A stretch of 64,000 bases of DNA from Tsuneonella rigui (GTDB lineage Bacteria; Pseudomonadota; Alphaproteobacteria; Sphingomonadales; Sphingomonadaceae). The notes below the pieces were generated by a model. It was not told where the DNA came from and did not search any database. It saw only the letters and a program-made list of their open reading frames with translations. The stretch spans positions 124,001-188,000 of the forward strand of contig NZ_RSEL01000005.1 in the NCBI RefSeq assembly GCF_003958625.1, in the 5' to 3' direction. Both the position numbers and the translations under genes were made by a program. Of this stretch, positions 60,207 through 64,000 are shown piece after piece; the first letter of the stretch is position 1; the number at the start of each line of letters is the position of its first letter.

Positions 60207-61318
60207 GCCAGCTGATGGCGCGTTACGACGCGCTGGTTGCCGCGGGCGAGCTCAAGCCCGACCCCGACCAGCAGAACGCCGCGCGTGCACTCGCCGCGTT
60301 GCAGGGCCAGCTCGAGGCGGCCGAAAAAGGCGGCTTCCTCGGCAAGCTGCTCGGCCTCAAGCCAGCGACCATTCGCGGCATTTACCTGTGGGGCGGCGTG
60401 GGACGCGGCAAGTCGATGTTGATGGACCTGTTCGTCGAGACGCTCGCAATCCCGGACAAGCGCCGCGTCCACTTCCACGCTTTCATGCTCGAGGTCGACG
60501 GCCTGATCCGCGAGGAGCGCGCGAAGGAAGCGGGCGACCCGATCGCTCCCAGCGCCGCGCGCATCGCCGAGCAGGTCCGCTGCCTTGCCTTCGACGAAAT
60601 GGTGGTCACAAACACCGCCGACGCGGCGATCATGGCGCGCCTGTTCACCGCGCTGATTGTCGACGAGGGCGTCACGGTGGTCACCACCAGCAACCGGCCG
60701 CCACGCGACCTCTACAAGGATGGGCTCAATCGGTCGCTGTTCCTGCCGTTCATCGACCTCGTCGAGCAGCGGTTCGACGTGATCCCGCTCAACGGCGCGA
60801 CCGACTACCGGCTCGACCGTCTCGCCGGCATCGACACCTGGCATTCGCCGCTGGGAGACGAGGCCACCGCCAAGGTGCGCGAAGCCTTCTTCCGCCTCAC
60901 CGACTACAACCCCGAGGATGCCGCCAACGTCCCCAGCGCCGAGATGGACCTCGGCGGCGGCCGGACGCTGCATGTTCCCAAGAGCCTCAAGGGCGTCGCG
61001 GTATTCAGCTTCAAGCGGCTGTGCGGCGAGAACCGCGGCGCGGCTGACTACCTCGCGATCGCCCACGCCTATCACACGGTGATCGTGGTCGGCATCCCGG
61101 TGATGGACCGCGACAACCGCGACCAGGCGCTGCGCTTCACCAAGCTGATCGACGCGCTCTACGAAAACAACGTCAAGCTCTTCGCCACCGCCGCTGCCGA
61201 ACCTGATGCGCTCTATCCGTCAGGCGACGGCAGCTTCGAATTCGCCCGCACTGTCAGCCGGCTCGAGGAAATGCGCAGTGCCGAATACATGGCGCACGGT
61301 CACGGCGTGGAGGGTTGA
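60203..61318 (+). CDS. zapE: Cell division protein ZapE (AFG1-like ATPase)
   Basis: The product has 371 residues. Walker A is YLWGGVGRGKSMLMDLF, Walker B-like LAFDEMVV, and TTSNRPPRDLYKDGLNRSLFLPFI is strongly conserved in the AFG1/ZapE family. ZapE acts at the Z-ring late in division, and AFG1 relatives support respiratory-chain protein turnover. The start is GTG 60203 overlapping the thioesterase stop. Linkage to sdhB suits the respiratory association. Confidence 0.93.
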   Translation: MSQLMARYDALVAAGELKPDPDQQNAARALAALQGQLEAAEKGGFLGKLLGLKPATIRGIYLWGGVGRGKSMLMDLFVETLAIPDKRRVHFHAFMLEVDGLIREERAKEAGDPIAPSAARIAEQVRCLAFDEMVVTNTADAAIMARLFTALIVDEGVTVVTTSNRPPRDLYKDGLNRSLFLPFIDLVEQRFDVIPLNGATDYRLDRLAGIDTWHSPLGDEATAKVREAFFRLTDYNPEDAANVPSAEMDLGGGRTLHVPKSLKGVAVFSFKRLCGENRGAADYLAIAHAYHTVIVVGIPVMDRDNRDQALRFTKLIDALYENNVKLFATAAAEPDALYPSGDGSFEFARTVSRLEEMRSAEYMAHGHGVEG

Positions 61319-61388
61319 ACCGCCTGAGCCGGCTCGCCACATAAGGATCATTCCGGCGGCAACACCCCGCCGATGTGGACTGAATCCC

Positions 61389-62087
61389 ATGATCGACATT
61401 CGCCCTCACGCCGGCCTGGCGCACCGCGACCACGGTTGGCTCGACACCCGCTATCACTTCAGCTTTTCCGACTACCACGACCCCTCCCGCATGGGCTGGG
61501 GTGCGTTGCGCGTGTGGAACGACGACAAGATCGCGGCCAAGAGCGGATTTCCGCCGCACTCGCACAGCGACATGGAGATCGTCACCTTCGTGCACTCGGG
61601 CGCGATCACCCACCAGGATTCGCTCGGCAACCGCGGCCGCACCGGCGCGGGCGACGTGCAGGTGATGAGCGCCGGCACGGGCATCACCCACGCCGAGTAC
61701 AACCTCGAGGACGAGGACACGACGCTGTTCCAGCTCTGGATCATCCCCGACCGCGCCGGCGAGCAGCCGAGCTGGGGCGCGCGCGAGTTCCCGCACGACG
61801 ACCGCGCCGGACGCTGGGTCACGCTGGCGAGCGGCCAGAGCGGCGCTGACGATGCCCTGCCGATCCGCGCCGACGCCAGCGTGCTGGCGGCCACCTTGCG
61901 CGCGGGCGAGAGGGTTTCCTACCCGGCCGATGCCGGGCGGCACCAGTATCTCGTCTCGATCAACGGCAAGGTGCGGGTCAACGGCCACGACGCCGGGGCG
62001 CGCGACGGGGTGGCGATCACCGGCGAGAGCGCGATCGAGGTTGAGGCGATCGAGGACGCGGAACTGGTCCTCGTCGATACCCGCTGA
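61389..62087 (+). CDS. Pirin family protein
   Basis: The product has 232 residues of bicupin fold: GFPPHSHSDMEIVTFVHSGAITHQDSLGN (metal-binding His residues), GDVQVMSAGTGITHAEYN and LFQLWIIPD. Bacterial pirins act as quercetinases or regulators. ATG 61389 is taken because the sequence before MIDIRPHAG is not conserved-looking. It is convergent with the asparagine synthetase homologue, three bases apart. Confidence 0.93.
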   Translation: MIDIRPHAGLAHRDHGWLDTRYHFSFSDYHDPSRMGWGALRVWNDDKIAAKSGFPPHSHSDMEIVTFVHSGAITHQDSLGNRGRTGAGDVQVMSAGTGITHAEYNLEDEDTTLFQLWIIPDRAGEQPSWGAREFPHDDRAGRWVTLASGQSGADDALPIRADASVLAATLRAGERVSYPADAGRHQYLVSINGKVRVNGHDAGARDGVAITGESAIEVEAIEDAELVLVDTR

Positions 62088-62090
62088 CGC

Positions 62091-63986
62091 CTAAGCGGCG
62101 CCCAGCCGCGTCAGCGATTTGTCCAGCATGAGCAGCTGCCACAGCAGCCGCGAGTGATCGCTGCGGCCGGAGATATGCGCTTCCGCGAGCGCGGAAATCC
62201 GGCCGCTGTCGAACCATCCCGTACGAGCGAGCGCGGCGCCGCGCCCGATCGCGCGTGCCTCGCTCGCCAAGGGCCCGCGCAGCCACTGCGCGATCGGTGT
62301 CACGAAGCCCTGCTTCGGACGGTAGAGCACCTCGTTAGGTAGGTACCGCTCCATCGCGTGCTTGAGCAGCCACTTGCCCTGCCCGCGGCGGATGCGCAGG
62401 TTCTCGGGGAGTGTGGCGGCGAACTCGATCAGCCGGTGGTCGAGCAACGGCTCGCGCGCCTCCAGGCTCACCGCCATGCTGGTGCGATCGACCTTGGTGA
62501 GAATATCGCCCGGCAACCAGAACATAAGATCGGCATACTGGGCGCGGTCGAGGCCCGAGCGCGCGGGCGCGCCGCGCATCAGCGCGGTAAGAGGTTGCTC
62601 GGCACGATAGTCACCCAGCTCTCCCCGAAACGCGTCGCTGTAGAGGCTTGCGCGGATTTCCGGCGCGGTCACGGCGAGTGCGCGAGCGTATCCCTCCTCA
62701 CCCGAAGCGGCGAGTGACTGAAAAGTGGTCTTGGCCCTGAGCGCACGCGGTGCCCAGTCGGCCTTGGGCCAGAGTTTTCCGAGTGCGCCGAAGACCGGCG
62801 CGCGCAGTCCGTGCGGCATCAACGAGCGGGCGCGTTCTTCGGCGGCATGGAACCCCTGGCGCCGGTAACCGGCGAACGCCTCGTCCGCTCCATCGCCCGA
62901 CAACGCCACCGTGACCGTCTCGCGCGCGAGCTGGCACACCCGCCAGGTCGGCAGTGCGGAGGCGTCGGCGAACGGCTCGTCGAACATCGCCGCGAGCCGG
63001 TCGATTTCGCCGAAATCGTGGGCCGAGACGATCCGCTCGCGGTGGTCGGTCGCGAACCGTGCGGCGACCTGTCGAGCGTACGAGGTTTCATCGAGGCCCG
63101 CCTCGTCGAATCCGATCGAGCAGGTGCGCACCGGCTCGCGTGAGGCTTCCGCCATCAGCGCGACGACGCTGGAGCTATCGACGCCGCCCGACAGGAACGC
63201 GCCGAGCGGCACGTCGGCGACCATCCGGCTCGACACCGCCTCGCGGAGGCGAAAAAGCAGCTCGGCTTCGAGATCCTCAGACCTGTCGCGCCGCCGCTCG
63301 GCAAACGAGATGTCCCACCAGCGCACCGGAGCGGCCGGCGGCGCATCATGCTTGAGCAGGCGGTAGTGGCCCGCGGGCAGCTTCTCGACACCCGACAGGA
63401 TCGAGCGGTGATCGGGCACGTAGCCCCACGTCAGGTAATCCTCGACCGCCAGCGGATCGATTTCGCGCCGTAGCAGCGGGTGGGCGAGCAGCGCCTTGAG
63501 CTCGGACGCAAACGCCAGGCTGCCATCGCTCAGCAGCGCGGTGAAGAGCGGCTTCACCCCGAGCCGGTCGCGTGCGAGAAACAACTCGCGCCGATTGAGG
63601 TCGTAGATTGCGAAGGCGAACATGCCGTTGAATCGGCTCAGGCACGCGGGCCCCCACTGCTGCCACGCGGCCAGGATGACCTCGCTGTCGCCTTGCGTGC
63701 GGAAGCGCGCGCCCAGCGTCTCAAGTTCGCGCCGCAACTCCCTGTAATTGTAGATTTCGCCGTTGTAGACGAGCATCGCTCGCTCGTCGAACGAGGGCAT
63801 GGGTTGCGGCGATCCAGCAAGGTCGATGATCGACAGCCGGCGATGGCCGAGCCCCACTCCGGGCGCTGTCCACACGCCTTCCCCGTCCGGCCCCCGATGC
63901 GCGATCGCATCGCACATCCGGCTGACCCGCGCGGGATCGACTGGCTTGGGCGTGCCGCAATGAAAGATCCCCGCAATCCCGCACAT
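62091..63986 (-). CDS. Asparagine synthetase-like amidotransferase, exosortase-A-system type
   Basis: The product has 631 residues. The N-terminal class II glutaminase starts MCGIAGIFHCG (Cys2 nucleophile), with AHRGPDGEGVW and YNGEIYNYRELR. The synthetase domain has the PP-loop GAFLSGGVDSSSVVALMAE and SGDGADEAFAGYRR. The overall sequence resembles the amidotransferase of XrtA/PEP-CTERM exopolysaccharide clusters more than housekeeping AsnB. It would amidate a sugar or carboxyl group during polysaccharide assembly. That system's other genes, if present, lie beyond the right edge. Plain asparagine synthesis is the alternative. Confidence 0.85.
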   Translation of the reverse strand: MCGIAGIFHCGTPKPVDPARVSRMCDAIAHRGPDGEGVWTAPGVGLGHRRLSIIDLAGSPQPMPSFDERAMLVYNGEIYNYRELRRELETLGARFRTQGDSEVILAAWQQWGPACLSRFNGMFAFAIYDLNRRELFLARDRLGVKPLFTALLSDGSLAFASELKALLAHPLLRREIDPLAVEDYLTWGYVPDHRSILSGVEKLPAGHYRLLKHDAPPAAPVRWWDISFAERRRDRSEDLEAELLFRLREAVSSRMVADVPLGAFLSGGVDSSSVVALMAEASREPVRTCSIGFDEAGLDETSYARQVAARFATDHRERIVSAHDFGEIDRLAAMFDEPFADASALPTWRVCQLARETVTVALSGDGADEAFAGYRRQGFHAAEERARSLMPHGLRAPVFGALGKLWPKADWAPRALRAKTTFQSLAASGEEGYARALAVTAPEIRASLYSDAFRGELGDYRAEQPLTALMRGAPARSGLDRAQYADLMFWLPGDILTKVDRTSMAVSLEAREPLLDHRLIEFAATLPENLRIRRGQGKWLLKHAMERYLPNEVLYRPKQGFVTPIAQWLRGPLASEARAIGRGAALARTGWFDSGRISALAEAHISGRSDHSRLLWQLLMLDKSLTRLGAA

Positions 63987-64000
63987 AGGCGCGCGGCCTA

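Overview
The window is high-GC chromosomal DNA from an alphaproteobacterium. It most resembles Sphingomonadales, probably Erythrobacteraceae. Supporting signs are the GTTC-N7-GTTC SOS operator in front of lexA, a 14-gene nuo cluster that runs directly into birA-coaX-rnj-DUF1467, a PBP1A/amidase/RNase E neighbourhood, and an exosortase-A-type asparagine synthetase homologue at the right edge. These family and taxon statements come from recognising the protein sequences, not from a search. I see no tRNA, rRNA, insertion sequence, prophage or CRISPR array. Most genes are core metabolism or housekeeping.

Left part (1-11000). A tryptophan operon (trpE 3' end, trpG, trpD, trpC) is interrupted by a lipoprotein phosphodiester glycosidase and a proline iminopeptidase, all joined by 4-base stop/start overlaps and closed by an intrinsic terminator. 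moaC, SOS-controlled lexA and comEC follow. Then come gltX and gltA, which are in one uninterrupted reading frame with no stop between them, and a small membrane protein.

Signalling/polarity locus (11003-17608). Four genes on the minus strand encode an Hpt-like protein without its histidine, a membrane protein with a Rossmann-like N-terminus, an all-helical unknown, and a histidine-kinase homologue whose H-box histidine is proline. They are divergent from an 876-residue two-TM coiled-coil protein resembling TipN. The 72-base gap between them carries a CtrA-like box. This is the best candidate here for an undescribed system.

Complex I region (17611-37139, all minus strand). nuoA-N is followed by birA, coaX, rnj and a DUF1467 gene, with overlapping or near-overlapping genes throughout. 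Four non-nuo genes sit inside it: a lipoprotein between nuoC and nuoD, two tiny membrane proteins between nuoE and nuoF, and an exported protein between nuoF and nuoG. NuoC carries a disordered basic C-terminal tail of about 105 residues.

Middle and right (37140-64000). An inverted pair of CCGGA-hairpin repeats precedes nuoA. Then come a coniferyl-aldehyde-type dehydrogenase, an intergenic region holding 21-base tandem repeats and a dispersed TGTGACAAG repeat (its second copy is upstream of moaC), a thiolase, several small enzymes and lipoproteins, prfB, a peroxiredoxin, PBP1A, an amidase and RNase E. Next is a small putative glycan/lipid group (nucleotidyltransferase, P-loop kinase, ICMT-like methyltransferase, flippase), then sdhB, a thioesterase, zapE, pirin and the asparagine synthetase homologue.
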